A stretch of 64,000 nt of DNA from Ruminococcus sp. (GCA_017521805.1 JAFXDK010000051.1:52469-116468); one strand, 5' to 3'. Numbered from the stretch's first letter, positions 8,130-18,121 are shown. Notes: generated by a model from the sequence alone, not told the origin. Translations and numbers: made by a program.

Positions 8130-9464
8130 ATGAAAAAAATATGGAATTTTTTTAACACATTGAATGAGTTTGTCTATATATGTGATTTGGAAACGGACGA
8201 GCTTATTTACATGAACGACAGAACTCTTAAAACATACGGTCTTAATTCCCGAGAGGAAATGCAGGGAAAAAAATGTTACGAGATACTTCATAATAGTTCA
8301 ACAAGGTGTAAGAACTGTATTAATAATAAGCTTACAAAAGGTGAATTTGTGGAGAGTAAGTTTTATAATCCACGTGTGAAAAAGCATCTGCTTACAAAGG
8401 ATACAATTGTTGAGTATAAGGATAAGCTTTATCGCCTTAATATTTCAATTGATGTCAGTGAGCAGGAAAAATACAATCAGGCTGTAAGAAAGTATGAAAA
8501 TCTTGAAGCAACTGTGAATGAGGCAATTCGGACGGCTATGCAGGCACATAATCCTGATAAGGCTATAGATATTGTTCTTGAATATCTTGGCAAGACTCTT
8601 GATGGTGAAAGAACATATGTATTTGAAAAAAATGAAATGAATTGCGACAACAATACATATGAGTGGGTTGCAAAGGGTGTAAAGCCCTCTATTGATATGC
8701 TACAGAATGTGCCTCCCGAAGTATGTGAGGACTGGTACAACTCTTTTGATAACGGTAAGCCCATTGTAATTGAGGATATCGAGGAAATAAAGGAGAAAAA
8801 TTTTCAGCAGTATGAAACGCTGAAAATACAGAATATAAATTCCATTGTTGTTGTTCCGTTGATACACGAGGATAAGGTAATAGGATTCTATGGCGTTGAT
8901 AATCCTCCTATTCACGATATGAATTACGTGGAAAATATGTTGAAAATTACAGGATATTTTATAGTGTCCCAGATTAAGACCCGCAATCTTATACATGAGC
9001 TTCATGATATGAGTTATCGTGACCAGCTTACAAAAATTGGCAATAGACACGCTATGAGAAAGTATGTTAAGGATATGAACAAATCCAGAAGTATCGGCGT
9101 AGTTTACTGCGATATCACAGGTTTGAAGCGCGTCAACGACAATGAGGGACACGCCGCAGGAGATGCTCTGATAAAAATGTGCTGTTCATTTGTAGATGAG
9201 TTTTATAATGACTATGGCGTTTTCCGTATCGGCGGAGATGAAATTCTTGCCCTTTGTTCCTGTATCAGCAGAGAGGAATTCAAGGCGCGTGAAAAGCATT
9301 TCAAAGATGCTATAGCAGAGCGGAATATCCCTCTTGCTGTTGGATTTTCATGGCAGAAAACAAGTGATGAAAGCATCGGAGAAATTCTGCACGAGGCTGA
9401 AATGGCGATGTATGCGGATAAAGCGGCATTTTACAAGGCTTCAGGTATTGAGAGAAGAAGATGA
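8130..9464 (+). CDS. PAS-GAF-GGDEF diguanylate cyclase
   Basis: 444 aa from the ATG at 8130, chosen because the consensus promoter lies at 8071-8099 and a GGGGGTG site precedes it. Residues about 5-105 look like a PAS sensor domain (YICDLETDELIYMNDRTLKTYG), with two paired Cys motifs, KKCYE and CKNC. Residues about 120-275 look like GAF (ERTYVFEKNE, SIVVVPLIHEDKVIGFYGVDNP). The C-terminal GGDEF domain starts at YRDQLTKIGNRHAM and has DITGLKRVNDNEGHAAGDAL and a GGDEI signature at about 368-372. The Asp and Glu needed for GTP and metal are present, so cyclic di-GMP synthesis is likely. The usual RxxD inhibitory site before the signature is not visible. It has no membrane segment and is probably cytosolic. 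Confidence 0.88.
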   Translation: MKKIWNFFNTLNEFVYICDLETDELIYMNDRTLKTYGLNSREEMQGKKCYEILHNSSTRCKNCINNKLTKGEFVESKFYNPRVKKHLLTKDTIVEYKDKLYRLNISIDVSEQEKYNQAVRKYENLEATVNEAIRTAMQAHNPDKAIDIVLEYLGKTLDGERTYVFEKNEMNCDNNTYEWVAKGVKPSIDMLQNVPPEVCEDWYNSFDNGKPIVIEDIEEIKEKNFQQYETLKIQNINSIVVVPLIHEDKVIGFYGVDNPPIHDMNYVENMLKITGYFIVSQIKTRNLIHELHDMSYRDQLTKIGNRHAMRKYVKDMNKSRSIGVVYCDITGLKRVNDNEGHAAGDALIKMCCSFVDEFYNDYGVFRIGGDEILALCSCISREEFKAREKHFKDAIAERNIPLAVGFSWQKTSDESIGEILHEAEMAMYADKAAFYKASGIERRR

Positions 9465-9510
9465 ATTTTTCAGCCGTCTCTCATATGTTTTGAAAATATA
9501 GGGAACATCT

Positions 9511-9553
9511 AAAAAAGCTGTCAGTTGCCTTTTCGGCTGCTGACAGCTTTTTT
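9511..9553. terminator. Bidirectional intrinsic terminator
   Basis: A 14-bp stem (9511-9524 with 9540-9553) has A- and T-rich edges and lies between the convergent cyclase and pfl genes. Its outer flanks resemble the ends of the terminal-inverted-repeat element found elsewhere in the window. Confidence 0.85.
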
Positions 9554-9564
9554 TAGAGGTTTAC

Positions 9565-9804
9565 TTATAATTTATTATGGAATGTACGGGAAATTACATC
9601 GTCCTGCTGTTCCTTTGTAAGCTTTACAAAGTTTACAGCATAACCCGATACTCTTACAGTAAGCTGAGGATATTTCTCAGGATGTGCCTGAGCGTCAAGG
9701 AGCGTTTCCTTTGTAAATACGTTTACATTGAGGTGATGTCCGCCTTTTTCAACGTATCCGTCCAGTAATTCGATGAGATTATCAATCTGATTCTGATTTT
9801 CCAT
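9565..9804 (-). CDS. Stand-alone glycyl-radical domain of pyruvate formate-lyase
   Basis: 79 aa. It corresponds to the C-terminal domain of pyruvate formate-lyase, including [18 protein letters not shown], the HPEKYPQLT strand and the radical loop RVSGYAV, with the radical-bearing Gly about residue 54. It ends with [10 protein letters not shown] as in PflB. The upstream large subunit stops where this domain would normally begin, so this protein would have to insert its loop in trans to make an active enzyme. The Shine-Dalgarno (AGGAGG) lies inside the end of the preceding small gene and the start is 2 nt past that gene's stop, implying translational coupling. It resembles free-standing GrcA/YfiD, but here it looks obligatory rather than a repair part. 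No activating enzyme gene is in the window. Confidence 0.88.
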   Translation of the reverse strand: MENQNQIDNLIELLDGYVEKGGHHLNVNVFTKETLLDAQAHPEKYPQLTVRVSGYAVNFVKLTKEQQDDVISRTFHNKL

Positions 9805-9806
9805 AC

Positions 9807-10004
9807 TTATTCCTCCTGTTCGTCATCAATAGCGTTTTCGGTTGGCTGACAACAAGCGCCTTTTCCACAATATTCGGCACTTTTTATCACATTAACGGTC
9901 ATATCATCTTCGGAATTTACAATAACATTTACATGACCGCTGCCCTCTGACATAAGGGAATCTATGAGCTCTGCAAGCTCCTGTGGGTTCTGAGGGTTAT
10001 TCAT
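9807..10004 (-). CDS. Small Cys-rich protein between the two pfl parts
   Basis: 65 aa from ATG 10004, the codon with correct spacing to GAGGA; the large subunit's TGA (10006-10008) is just upstream, so the two are coupled. Its middle, [21 protein letters not shown], looks like the start of the glycyl-radical protein ([22 protein letters not shown]), although the radical loop RVSGY is absent. The C-terminal half contains EYCGKGACC and an acidic tail. I know of no described function. A degenerate paralogue, assembly or protection factor of the split enzyme is inferred only from position and this similarity. Confidence 0.75.
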   Translation of the reverse strand: MNNPQNPQELAELIDSLMSEGSGHVNVIVNSEDDMTVNVIKSAEYCGKGACCQPTENAIDDEQEE

Positions 10005-10005
10005 A

Positions 10006-12075
10006 TCATTCCTCATTTCTCAGTTTGTCAAGGTCGATATCGCCGACAAATAGCTGCATATCCTTACCCAATGCGTCGGGGATAATTGAAAATGTGTTGG
10101 AAATACCGTCCTGAGCCTGTCGGAATGGGAGCTTTGCAACTGAGGCAAGGGAAGCTGCTGCACCGTGAGTATCTCTGCCATGCATAGGATTTGCGCCGGG
10201 AGCAAGGGGGATACCCATTTTTCTGCCGTCAGGAGTGTTGCCTGTTTTCTTGCCGTACACAACGTTGGAAGTGATTGTAAGGATTGACATTGTAGGTACG
10301 CCGTCACGGTAGGTATGGTGCTTTCTTATGCAGTCCATAAACTTGCGGACAATGGAAACGGCAATTTCATCAACGCGGTCATCGTTGTTGCCGTATTTGG
10401 GGAAATCACCCTCAACCTCGTAATCGGTAACAATGCCGTCATCATCTCGGATAACCTTAACTTTTGCATATTTTATAGCGGAAAGGGAATCTGCAACAAC
10501 TGAAAGACCTGCGATACCTGTAGCGAAATAACGCTTTACATCTCTGTCGTGGAGTGCCATTTGAAGCCTTTCATAGCTGTATTTATCGTGCATGAAGTGG
10601 ATTACATTAAGTGTATTTACATAAAGTCCTGCAAGCCATTCCATCATGGCTTCATACTTGTCCATTACATCATCATAGTCGAGGTAGTCACCCTCAACTG
10701 CACGGAATTTAGGACCAACCTGAACTTTCATTCTTTCATCAATTCCGCCGTTTATAGCGTAAAGGAGACATTTTGCAAGGTTTGCTCTTGCGCCGAAGAA
10801 TTGCATTTCCTTGCCTACTCTCATAGAGGATACACAGCAGGCAATAGCGTAGTCGTCACCGTGAATAACACGCATCATATCGTCATTTTCGTACTGTATT
10901 GACGATGTTCTGATAGACATTTTAGCACAGTATTCCTTGAAATTTCTGGGCAGCTTCTTTGACCAGAGAACTGTCATGTTAGGCTCGGGTGCTGTTCCCA
11001 GATTATCGAGAGTGTGGAGATAACGGAAGCTTGTCTTTGTTACAAGGTGATGACCGTCAACGTCAACGCCGCCGATGGATTCTGTAATCCATGTGGGATC
11101 GCCTGAGAAAAGCTCGTTATATTCGGGGGTACGGGCAAATTTTACAATACGTAGCTTCATAATGAAGTGGTCGATAAGCTCCTGTGCCTGTTCTTCCGTA
11201 AGAATTCCTTTGTTGATATCACGCTGGAAATATATATCAAGGAATGTGGAGGTACGTCCCAGAGACATTGCCGCACCGTTCTGCTCCTTTACAGCGGCAA
11301 GATAACCGAAGTAAAGCCATTGTACAGCCTCTTTTGCTGTAGCGGCAGGGCGGGAAATATCGAATCCATAGATTCTGCCAAGCTCTTTCAGTTCTTCAAG
11401 GGCGCGCACCTGTTCTGCAAGTTCTTCGCGGAGACGGATATTCTTTGAAGTCATACGAACAAGTGAGGTATCAATCTGGTGCTTCTTATCGTTGATAAGC
11501 ATATCAATACCATAGAGGGCAACACGTCTGTAATCGCCGATAATACGTCCTCTGCCATAAGCGTCAGGGAGACCTGTAATAATTGCGGATTTTCTTGCAA
11601 GTCTCATTTCGGGAGTATATGCGTCAAATACTCCCTGATTATGTGTTTTCCTGTATTTTGTGAATATTTTTACTATTTCAGGGTTTACTTCATAACCATA
11701 CTGTGAGCAGGCATTCTGAGCCATGCGTATGCCGCCGAAAGGCTGAAGTGAACGTTTGAAAGGCTTGTCTGTCTGAAGTCCGACAATCTGTTCAAGATCT
11801 TTGTTGAGATAACCTGCATCGTGAGATGTGATAGTGGAAACAATATCTGTATCCATATCGAGAACTCCGCCGTTTTCACGCTCCATACGTGTAAGCTCCA
11901 TAATTTGTTCCCAGAGCTGTTTTGTAGCGACAGTAGGGGGAGCAAGGAAGCTTTCATCGCCGTCATAGGCGGTATAATTCTTCTTTATAAAATCACGGAC
12001 ATTTACAGTTGAAGACCAGCGTCCCTGATTGAATCCATCCCATTCCTTTGGGTATTCGTTAATTAAATGAAGCAT
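10006..12075 (-). CDS. pflB: Pyruvate formate-lyase large subunit lacking its glycyl-radical domain
   Basis: 689 aa. It follows PflB from the N-terminus ([12 protein letters not shown]) through the active-site pair IACCVS, with Cys413-Cys414 matching Cys418-Cys419 of E. coli, to [13 protein letters not shown]. It then ends 20 residues later instead of continuing about 70 residues into the radical domain. That domain is encoded two genes downstream. The family converts pyruvate and CoA to acetyl-CoA and formate in anaerobic fermentation, after a radical-SAM activase installs the glycyl radical. The ending is a clean stop with downstream Shine-Dalgarno sites and coupled starts, so it looks like a stable split rather than a recent frameshift. 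A consensus promoter lies 55-83 nt upstream. Confidence 0.93.
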   Translation of the reverse strand: MLHLINEYPKEWDGFNQGRWSSTVNVRDFIKKNYTAYDGDESFLAPPTVATKQLWEQIMELTRMERENGGVLDMDTDIVSTITSHDAGYLNKDLEQIVGLQTDKPFKRSLQPFGGIRMAQNACSQYGYEVNPEIVKIFTKYRKTHNQGVFDAYTPEMRLARKSAIITGLPDAYGRGRIIGDYRRVALYGIDMLINDKKHQIDTSLVRMTSKNIRLREELAEQVRALEELKELGRIYGFDISRPAATAKEAVQWLYFGYLAAVKEQNGAAMSLGRTSTFLDIYFQRDINKGILTEEQAQELIDHFIMKLRIVKFARTPEYNELFSGDPTWITESIGGVDVDGHHLVTKTSFRYLHTLDNLGTAPEPNMTVLWSKKLPRNFKEYCAKMSIRTSSIQYENDDMMRVIHGDDYAIACCVSSMRVGKEMQFFGARANLAKCLLYAINGGIDERMKVQVGPKFRAVEGDYLDYDDVMDKYEAMMEWLAGLYVNTLNVIHFMHDKYSYERLQMALHDRDVKRYFATGIAGLSVVADSLSAIKYAKVKVIRDDDGIVTDYEVEGDFPKYGNNDDRVDEIAVSIVRKFMDCIRKHHTYRDGVPTMSILTITSNVVYGKKTGNTPDGRKMGIPLAPGANPMHGRDTHGAAASLASVAKLPFRQAQDGISNTFSIIPDALGKDMQLFVGDIDLDKLRNEE

Positions 12076-12129
12076 AGCATCAGTTCTCCTTTTTATATTA
12101 TTAAGGCTTAATTACCTGATAACAATTAA

Positions 12130-12158
12130 ATTATAACATATTGTTCTGTGTATGTCAA
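12130..12158 (-). promoter_or_regulatory. Sigma-A promoter of the split pfl operon
   Basis: Reverse strand: TTGACA (12153-12158) and TATAAT (12130-12135), 17-nt spacer. A loose TTGTTA...TAATTA dyad just downstream could be a redox operator, but it does not match the Rex consensus well. Confidence 0.85.
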
Positions 12159-12203
12159 TCTGAAAAAATATAAATATATATCGTATTATTTTGTGAACTT
12201 GTT

Positions 12204-12232
12204 AAAAAAAGATGCAGGAGAGTGCTCCTGCA
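12204..12232 (-). terminator. Terminator of the AI-2E-family gene
   Basis: An 8-bp perfect stem (12213-12220 with 12225-12232) is followed on the reverse strand by seven T residues. Confidence 0.88.
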
Positions 12233-12238
12233 TAAGTT

Positions 12239-13513
12239 TTATTTTTTAGAATTTTTTGTTTTTTCGCCTGATTTGCTATTCTTAGTATTTTTCTCAGTAT
12301 CTTTTTTCGTTTTAAAATTTAAAATTTTCTTCTGCTGATTGGTTTCAGCTTTTTCCTCAATCTGTTTTATGCCGCGACTGATTTCCTTTTTTTCAAGATG
12401 TTCAAATAAAAGCTTATATGCTGTTGCAGCGCAGGGAACACCAATGAGCATGCCCATGATTCCACCTAATCCACCGCCGACGGTTACTGCGGCAAGTACC
12501 CATATTCCCGGTAATCCAATGGAATCGCCCACAACTTTCGGGTATACTATATTTCCCTCAAGCTGCTGGAGTATAACGAGGAATATAATAAAAATCAGTG
12601 CCTGCATTGGATTTTCGGTACAGATTATGAATGCGCTTATACCTGCACCAAGAAATGCTCCTACAATTGGAATAAGTGCGGTAACACCAACAAGAACACC
12701 ACTCATTGCCGCATATGGCAGTTGTAGTATTTTCATACCAATGAAGCAGAAACAGCCGAGAAGTATCGCTTCAAAAAACTGACCGATGAAAAAGCTTTTG
12801 AATGTATCGTTTGCTGTTTTGCATACTTTATTAACCTTATGATTGGTAGATTCCTTGAAAAGGATAGTCTGAAAACGGTTTGTATCCGAAAGCAGCTTAT
12901 CCTTTCTTGCAAGGAGATATATAGCGAATATTATTGCAATAACTATATTTGTTATTGTGCCTGTAAGAGATCCGACTATACCAACTGCAGAGGATATAAT
13001 TCCCATAACTCCTGTTTTAAGGAGTCCTGCGGCTTTTTCTGTAATACTTGCCCAATCCAGCGATTTTACATCGAATTCATTATAAAGTGCCATCGCTTCT
13101 TTTTGAATATCCGGATATTCTTCAAGCATTTTGAAAGCGTAGTTGCTTAACTTGTCGATAAGAGGCGGTATTTCCTCAAATATCAGCTTGAATGCGCTGA
13201 TTAGCTCAGGAATTACGATTTTCAGTATGAGTGAAATCATTGCAAATACAATCAGAAATGAAAGTACTATACAGACAGGCCGTCGCACTTTCTTTATTCC
13301 CTTTGATGTAGTGTTGGGAAAGTAGCGCTTTTCAAGTCCGCTTAGAATGATATTGAAGATGTATGCAATAACAGCTCCAAGCAGCAGGGGATATACTGCG
13401 GCAAAGAGCACCCCGAGAAGCTTTGCGAAAAGCCCGAAATTCTTGATTACAAGGCAAACCGCAATTACGAGGAAGGCTATTATTATATAGCGTTTCAATT
13501 CCTTTTTTTCCAT
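12239..13513 (-). CDS. AI-2E family transporter (PerM/YdbI type)
   Basis: 424 aa with about eight membrane helices. The N-terminal helices, an amphipathic middle region and the closing set with LVGVTALIPIVGAFLGA, VYPKVVGDSIGLPGIWVLAAVTVGGGLGGIMGMLIGVP are typical of the PF01594 family. The last 50 residues are a Lys-rich cytosolic tail with repeated KNSK. The family name comes from one member tied to autoinducer-2 export; most members have no proven substrate and some act as ion/H+ exchangers, so function is open. It is transcribed alone with a GGAGG site and its own terminator. Confidence 0.88.
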   Translation of the reverse strand: MEKKELKRYIIIAFLVIAVCLVIKNFGLFAKLLGVLFAAVYPLLLGAVIAYIFNIILSGLEKRYFPNTTSKGIKKVRRPVCIVLSFLIVFAMISLILKIVIPELISAFKLIFEEIPPLIDKLSNYAFKMLEEYPDIQKEAMALYNEFDVKSLDWASITEKAAGLLKTGVMGIISSAVGIVGSLTGTITNIVIAIIFAIYLLARKDKLLSDTNRFQTILFKESTNHKVNKVCKTANDTFKSFFIGQFFEAILLGCFCFIGMKILQLPYAAMSGVLVGVTALIPIVGAFLGAGISAFIICTENPMQALIFIIFLVILQQLEGNIVYPKVVGDSIGLPGIWVLAAVTVGGGLGGIMGMLIGVPCAATAYKLLFEHLEKKEISRGIKQIEEKAETNQQKKILNFKTKKDTEKNTKNSKSGEKTKNSKK

Positions 13514-13641
13514 AAAAATCCTCCAATAAAAAATCTATACACAAATATTATACAATTTATATGTGTATTTAAAGTGTTGGAAGTGTAAATATATTAATAA
13601 CAAGATAAATAATTTATATTATTCCGAAGATTCACACAATA

Positions 13642-13670
13642 TTGACGAAAATTAGTTTTAATGGTATAAT
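13642..13670 (+). promoter_or_regulatory. Sigma-A promoter of the degenerate GGDEF gene
   Basis: TTGACG (13642-13647), 17-nt spacer, TATAAT (13665-13670), followed by an AAAGGAGG site and ATG 13701. Confidence 0.82.
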
Positions 13671-13700
13671 AAAAGCACGAAAACCGAAAGGAGGCAGTAT

Positions 13701-15467
13701 ATGGACAATGCAATTTACAGGATAGGCAGGGTTATAGTTGACAAAAGTCTCCACACCCAAAGCGGAAATGAGCTTTTTTTCAGCTACTTCGGAAACGATG
13801 TTACTTATTCTATCCGCCGTACTATTGATGATGAGGATTATCCAAGACTTGCTGAATGTATGGAAAAGGCAGAAGTGGGAGTTCCACAGCACACTGTTAT
13901 CCGTATGAAAGGCATAAACGGTCAGCTTCGCTGGATTCTTGCAGCAGTGCGTGTGCTGGAAAACAGTACAGAGCCTATGTATATCATTGATTTCAGCGAT
14001 GTTTTTTCCCTCAACCGTATTTCAGCGGAAAAAGAGCAGCTTATTTCGGAATACCGCTATATTATGAGCCTTTCCTCTGATATTGCCTTTGAATACAGCT
14101 TTGAAACCAGACGAATACGGATATATATGCAGGATTGCTGCCGAGAAAATATTCTTGTTGACGAGGAGCTCGAAAAATGGCGTGTCAGTTCTATTGAATC
14201 GGGTTGGATATTGTCTCGTTATATCGACACTTTCAACAGTCTTTGCCGCGATATAAAAAACGGAGTTTACCGCTTTGACTATGAGCTTGAATCCTCTATA
14301 CTCACACAGGGCAAAACGAGGGAAATGTGTCTTTTTCGCGGAATTACACGATTCAACGATCCGAAAACCCGTAAAGTCAGCGGTCTTATATCTGTTGTGA
14401 GTTCACGACAAAAATCAAAGGATATAAATCTTGCCATTGAAGCGAACAGGGATTCGCTTTCGGGACTTCTCAGCAAGCGCGCTGTAACCTCATATGCTAT
14501 GGAGCTTCTTGCGGAAAATCCGCGATGCAATGTGAACTTTGTAATACTTGATATTGACAATTTTACAGATATAAATGCCAATTACGGTCATCTTTTCGGT
14601 GACGAGGTGGTTTATACCGTTGCGGGAATTGTAAAAAACGAGCTTGGTACACGGGGAATTGCAGGACGAATCAGCGGAGGCGGCTTCCTTATAGTTATTG
14701 AAAATACCCGCGATGAAGAAGATTTACGAGGTATTCTTAGGGCTATCCGAACTAATACGGAGCTTTCGTTCAACGACCGTTTTGAAAATTTTCGTCTGAC
14801 TTGTTCAATGGGAATTTCCACATATCCCAAAGACAGCAAGGATTACGATGAGCTGTTCATGCAGGCGGATAAAGCGCTGTATATCGCACAGCAAAAAGGA
14901 CAGAACAGATACGTTATATACGACATAGAAAAACATGGTAAAGTTGAACGTGATATTGAAAATAAGATTGCGTATCTCAGCGGAAACAAGGATTCCAACG
15001 ATAAGCTTACATTTGCCGCAAATCTTTCGGAAAGTCTGGTATACGGAAGAATCCCCGATATATCTGTACTTCTGGAGCAGATACGCTCCGCATTTGATAT
15101 TGATGATATATGCGTATTTGCAGGAAATGACATGAGCCTTATACTCAGCTGCGGTAATGCCTCCAGCAGAAATGCGGCATATCTTCTTGAAAACAGCTAT
15201 ACGGAGCGTTTTTCTGGGGACGGTTTGTTTGCCATTGACAATGTAAACGAGCTGGAGGGGCGCGACGACAGGGCGTTTGAACAGCTTACTTCGGAGAATG
15301 TCGGTGGTGCGGTGCAGTATCTGATGACCGATGAAAGCATGATTAAGGGTGTGATTTCTTTCTGTTATATCGGCAGATTCAAAAAATGGGCGGTATCAGA
15401 TATGAATTATTTTGCGATTCTTGGCAGGGTTATAACCTCTATACTTAAAAAGCAGGCGTTTATATAA
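13701..15467 (+). CDS. PAS-GGDEF protein with degenerate catalytic signature
   Basis: 588 aa. Residues about 20-110 and about 115-230 look like two PAS-type folds. A GGDEF domain (about 255-410) starts at NRDSLSGLLSKRAVTSYAMELL and keeps DIDNFTDINANYGHLFGDEVV and a MGISTYPKDSKDYDELFMQADKALY tail. The signature itself reads SGGGF (about 325-329) instead of GGDEF, so the metal-binding Asp and catalytic Glu are both gone. The C-terminal 170 residues look GAF-like. From family knowledge this domain should not make cyclic di-GMP; it may bind GTP or serve as a scaffold or receptor. No membrane segment is seen. Its promoter and AAAGGAGG site support the start. Confidence 0.85.
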   Translation: MDNAIYRIGRVIVDKSLHTQSGNELFFSYFGNDVTYSIRRTIDDEDYPRLAECMEKAEVGVPQHTVIRMKGINGQLRWILAAVRVLENSTEPMYIIDFSDVFSLNRISAEKEQLISEYRYIMSLSSDIAFEYSFETRRIRIYMQDCCRENILVDEELEKWRVSSIESGWILSRYIDTFNSLCRDIKNGVYRFDYELESSILTQGKTREMCLFRGITRFNDPKTRKVSGLISVVSSRQKSKDINLAIEANRDSLSGLLSKRAVTSYAMELLAENPRCNVNFVILDIDNFTDINANYGHLFGDEVVYTVAGIVKNELGTRGIAGRISGGGFLIVIENTRDEEDLRGILRAIRTNTELSFNDRFENFRLTCSMGISTYPKDSKDYDELFMQADKALYIAQQKGQNRYVIYDIEKHGKVERDIENKIAYLSGNKDSNDKLTFAANLSESLVYGRIPDISVLLEQIRSAFDIDDICVFAGNDMSLILSCGNASSRNAAYLLENSYTERFSGDGLFAIDNVNELEGRDDRAFEQLTSENVGGAVQYLMTDESMIKGVISFCYIGRFKKWAVSDMNYFAILGRVITSILKKQAFI

Positions 15468-15482
15468 GGGTACCATAATAAA

Positions 15483-15520
15483 ATCCCCACAGCGATAAAA
15501 AATCGTTGTGGGGATAGTTT
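15483..15520. terminator. Bidirectional intrinsic terminator
   Basis: A 14-bp stem with one G-T pair (15483-15496 with 15502-15515) is followed by T-rich sequence. It separates convergent genes. Confidence 0.85.
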
Positions 15521-16039
15521 TTATCCGAACATTTTAGCAAATACCTCAGGGAAGCCGTAGCAGAGAGTGCACATAATAGCAGCTGCAAGGCAAAGACCAA
15601 GAAATATAGCAGGTACAGCCTTTTTTAGAGGGATCTTACGGAGTGAAGCTATAAGTGAGCCTGTCCATGCACCTGTTCCGGGAAGTGGAATACCTACAAA
15701 GAGAAGTAGGAAGATGAATTCGCCCTTTTCCATTGAGGAACTTTTGTTCATTGCCTTATCTTCAAGGTAAATGATGATTTTTGAAAGCAGGGGAACTTTA
15801 TGCTTTTTAAGAAAATCAAAGATTTTATCAATAAACAGCAGAATAAATGGGATTGGCAGGATATTTCCAAGCATACACACCCATATAGCCTGAATCAGCT
15901 CCATATCGAGAACACGTGCGGCAATAATACCGCCTCTAAGCTCAATGATAGGCAGTATGGACACAAGAAAAGGGATAAGCCAGTCCGGAATTCCGTGCTC
16001 TGCCAGCCATGATGTCATTGTTTCGGTTATTCCACTCAT
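15521..16039 (-). CDS. Small multi-drug export family protein (COG2426)
   Basis: 172 aa with four to five membrane helices. The pattern PIIELRGGIIAARVL near the N-terminus, LPIPFILLFIDKIFDFLKK in the middle and FVGIPLPGTGAWTGSLIASL match the PF06695/COG2426 family. The family name rests on weak evidence for drug export, and its true substrate is unknown. The gene stands alone, with its own AAAGGA site, between a terminator and ftsH. Length is normal for the family. Confidence 0.82.
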   Translation of the reverse strand: MSGITETMTSWLAEHGIPDWLIPFLVSILPIIELRGGIIAARVLDMELIQAIWVCMLGNILPIPFILLFIDKIFDFLKKHKVPLLSKIIIYLEDKAMNKSSSMEKGEFIFLLLFVGIPLPGTGAWTGSLIASLRKIPLKKAVPAIFLGLCLAAAIMCTLCYGFPEVFAKMFG

Positions 16040-16148
16040 TTTAAGTAATCCTTTCGGTAATAAATATTATCATCATTATTGCATATTTCAAGACAATAGT
16101 CAAGGATTTTCAGGAAATTTTCAGAATGTTTGATTTTTAGTACGAATT

Positions 16149-17975
16149 TTATAAATTGTCGGCGTTATCTTTGTTGAGAATATCCATAAATTCTTCCCCT
16201 GTGATTGTTTCTTTTTCAAGGAGAAATGCGGCGAGTTCGTGGAGTTTGTCGATATTGTCTTTGAGTATCTGAATGGCTTTCTGATGAGCTTTTCTTACGA
16301 TATCATTAACCTCCGCATCGATTTTTGCGGCAGTTTCGGGAGAGCAGGCAAGGGCAGTATCGCCGCCCAGATACTGATTTGTAACGGTTTCAAGGGCAAT
16401 CATATCAAATGTGTTGCTCATGCCGAAGCGTGTAACCATTGCTCTTGCGATTTTCGTTGCCTGTTCGATATCGTTGGAAGCACCGCTGGTACAGCTGTTG
16501 AAAACGAGCTCCTCTGCGGAACGTCCGCCTGCAAATGTGGCAATTCGCGCGAGGGCTTCTTCCTTTGTGAGCAGGAATTTTTCGTCCTCGTCAACCTGCA
16601 TTGTATAGCCTAATGCGCCGCTGGTACGGGGGATTATAGTAATCTTGTGTACAGGAGCGGAGGATTTCTGCATAGCCGCAACAAGAGCGTGACCGATTTC
16701 GTGATATGCGATAATTTCCTTTTCTTTTTGGGAAATAACGGCGTTTTTACGCTGATATCCCGCAATTACAACCTCTACGCTTTCTTCAAGGTCGGATTGG
16801 CTTACAAGCTTTCTGCCGTCTCTTACAGCACGGAGAGCCGCCTCGTTGATGATATTGGCAAGCTCCGCACCTGATGCGCCTGCAGTAGCACGGGCAATAG
16901 CGTTATAGTCAATATTTTCCTCTGTCTTAACCTTTTTAGCGTGAACATTGAGTATAGCTTCTCTGCCTTTAAGGTCGGGCAGTTCTGCAGGAATACGTCT
17001 GTCAAAGCGTCCCGGACGCAGAAGCGCAGGGTCAAGGGATTCGGGGCGGTTTGTTGCCGCGAGGATTACAACACCCTTTTTGCCGTCGAAGCCGTCCATT
17101 TCAGTAAGCAGCTGATTAAGTGTCTGCTCACGCTCATCGTTGCCGCTGAAGTTGCCGTCACGCTTTTTACCGATAGTATCAACCTCGTCGATAAATACGA
17201 TACAGGGAGCTTTTTCAGCCGCCTGTTTGAACAGGTCACGAACCTTAGCTGCACCCATACCGACGAACATCTCAACGAATTCCGAGCCGGAAATGGAGAA
17301 GAAAGGCACTTCTGCCTCACCTGCAACAGCCTGTGCAAGCAGGGTTTTACCAGTTCCGGGAGGTCCTACAAGAAGCGCGCCTTTTGGCAGATTTGCACCG
17401 ATTTCAGCATATTTTTCAGGATTGTGCAGAAAATCTACAATTTCCACCAGTGCTTCTTTGGCTTCGTCCTGACCTGCAACATCGGCAAAGGTTTTGCCCG
17501 TCTGAGCCTTGACGTATATCTTGGCATTGCTTCTGCCGAAAGACATGGCATTTCCGCCCATACGCTTGCTCATGCCTTTCATCAGAATATTCCATACAAC
17601 AATAAAGAATATTATAGGCAGAACCCAGCCGACGAGGAATTCAAGGAGTATATTCGTTTCCTCAAAGTTTTCAGTAAATACCACGTTTTCGTCCTTGTGG
17701 AGACGTTCTACAAGATTCGGGTCGTACATTCTTCCTGTTGAGTATACCTGCTTTTTTTCGTCGTTTTCTACTTTGAAACGGATTTCGTTATCCTCAACCT
17801 GAACGAGAGTGATTTCTCCCTCTTCAAGCTTATCAAGGAAGAAACTGTAATTAGTCTCCTCAATCTTAGGTTTTGTGAAAAAAGGCATAACCACCATATT
17901 CAGAAGCAGCGTCAGAACGATGCTTGAAATGATGAAAATGGTAATTTGCTTTGAAAAATTATTTTCGTTTTTCAT
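16149..17975 (-). CDS. ftsH: ATP-dependent zinc metalloprotease FtsH
   Basis: 608 aa. The ATG at 17975 is preferred because AAAGGAG lies 9 nt before it; an upstream ATG at 17996 would contain that site. Two membrane helices (about 13-34 and 108-133) flank a periplasm-side domain of about 75 residues. The AAA+ module has Walker A GPPGTGKT (about 204-211), Walker B FIDEVD and the second region of homology [19 protein letters not shown]. The M41 protease has HEIGH (about 425-429). FtsH degrades misfolded membrane proteins and short-lived regulators. The helix-loop-helix tail is short. It is not next to hpt/tilS, its usual Firmicute neighbours. Confidence 0.95.
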   Translation of the reverse strand: MKNENNFSKQITIFIISSIVLTLLLNMVVMPFFTKPKIEETNYSFFLDKLEEGEITLVQVEDNEIRFKVENDEKKQVYSTGRMYDPNLVERLHKDENVVFTENFEETNILLEFLVGWVLPIIFFIVVWNILMKGMSKRMGGNAMSFGRSNAKIYVKAQTGKTFADVAGQDEAKEALVEIVDFLHNPEKYAEIGANLPKGALLVGPPGTGKTLLAQAVAGEAEVPFFSISGSEFVEMFVGMGAAKVRDLFKQAAEKAPCIVFIDEVDTIGKKRDGNFSGNDEREQTLNQLLTEMDGFDGKKGVVILAATNRPESLDPALLRPGRFDRRIPAELPDLKGREAILNVHAKKVKTEENIDYNAIARATAGASGAELANIINEAALRAVRDGRKLVSQSDLEESVEVVIAGYQRKNAVISQKEKEIIAYHEIGHALVAAMQKSSAPVHKITIIPRTSGALGYTMQVDEDEKFLLTKEEALARIATFAGGRSAEELVFNSCTSGASNDIEQATKIARAMVTRFGMSNTFDMIALETVTNQYLGGDTALACSPETAAKIDAEVNDIVRKAHQKAIQILKDNIDKLHELAAFLLEKETITGEEFMDILNKDNADNL

Positions 17976-18090
17976 TTTATGTATCTCCTTTATCATGGGT
18001 TGATAAAATTATAACATACTTTTGCGGAAATTTCAACAGGGAAATTGTGATATTTATGTCAGACAGGTGAAAAGTTTTAGAGGTTCCCAA

Positions 18091-18121
18091 AAATAAAATG
18101 CTCCCGAGAGTGATCGGGAGC
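18091..18121 (-). terminator. Terminator of the SleB-like hydrolase gene
   Basis: An 8-bp perfect stem (18100-18107 with 18114-18121) is followed on the reverse strand by ATTTTATTTTT. A half copy of the element terminus (GGGAACCTCTAAAA, reverse strand) abuts it at about 18073-18086. Confidence 0.85.

Noticed and set aside
12100-12130. Rex operator in the pfl promoter region
   Set aside because: A TTGTTA half-site is present but the second half departs from TAACAA, so it is noted only as a weak dyad.
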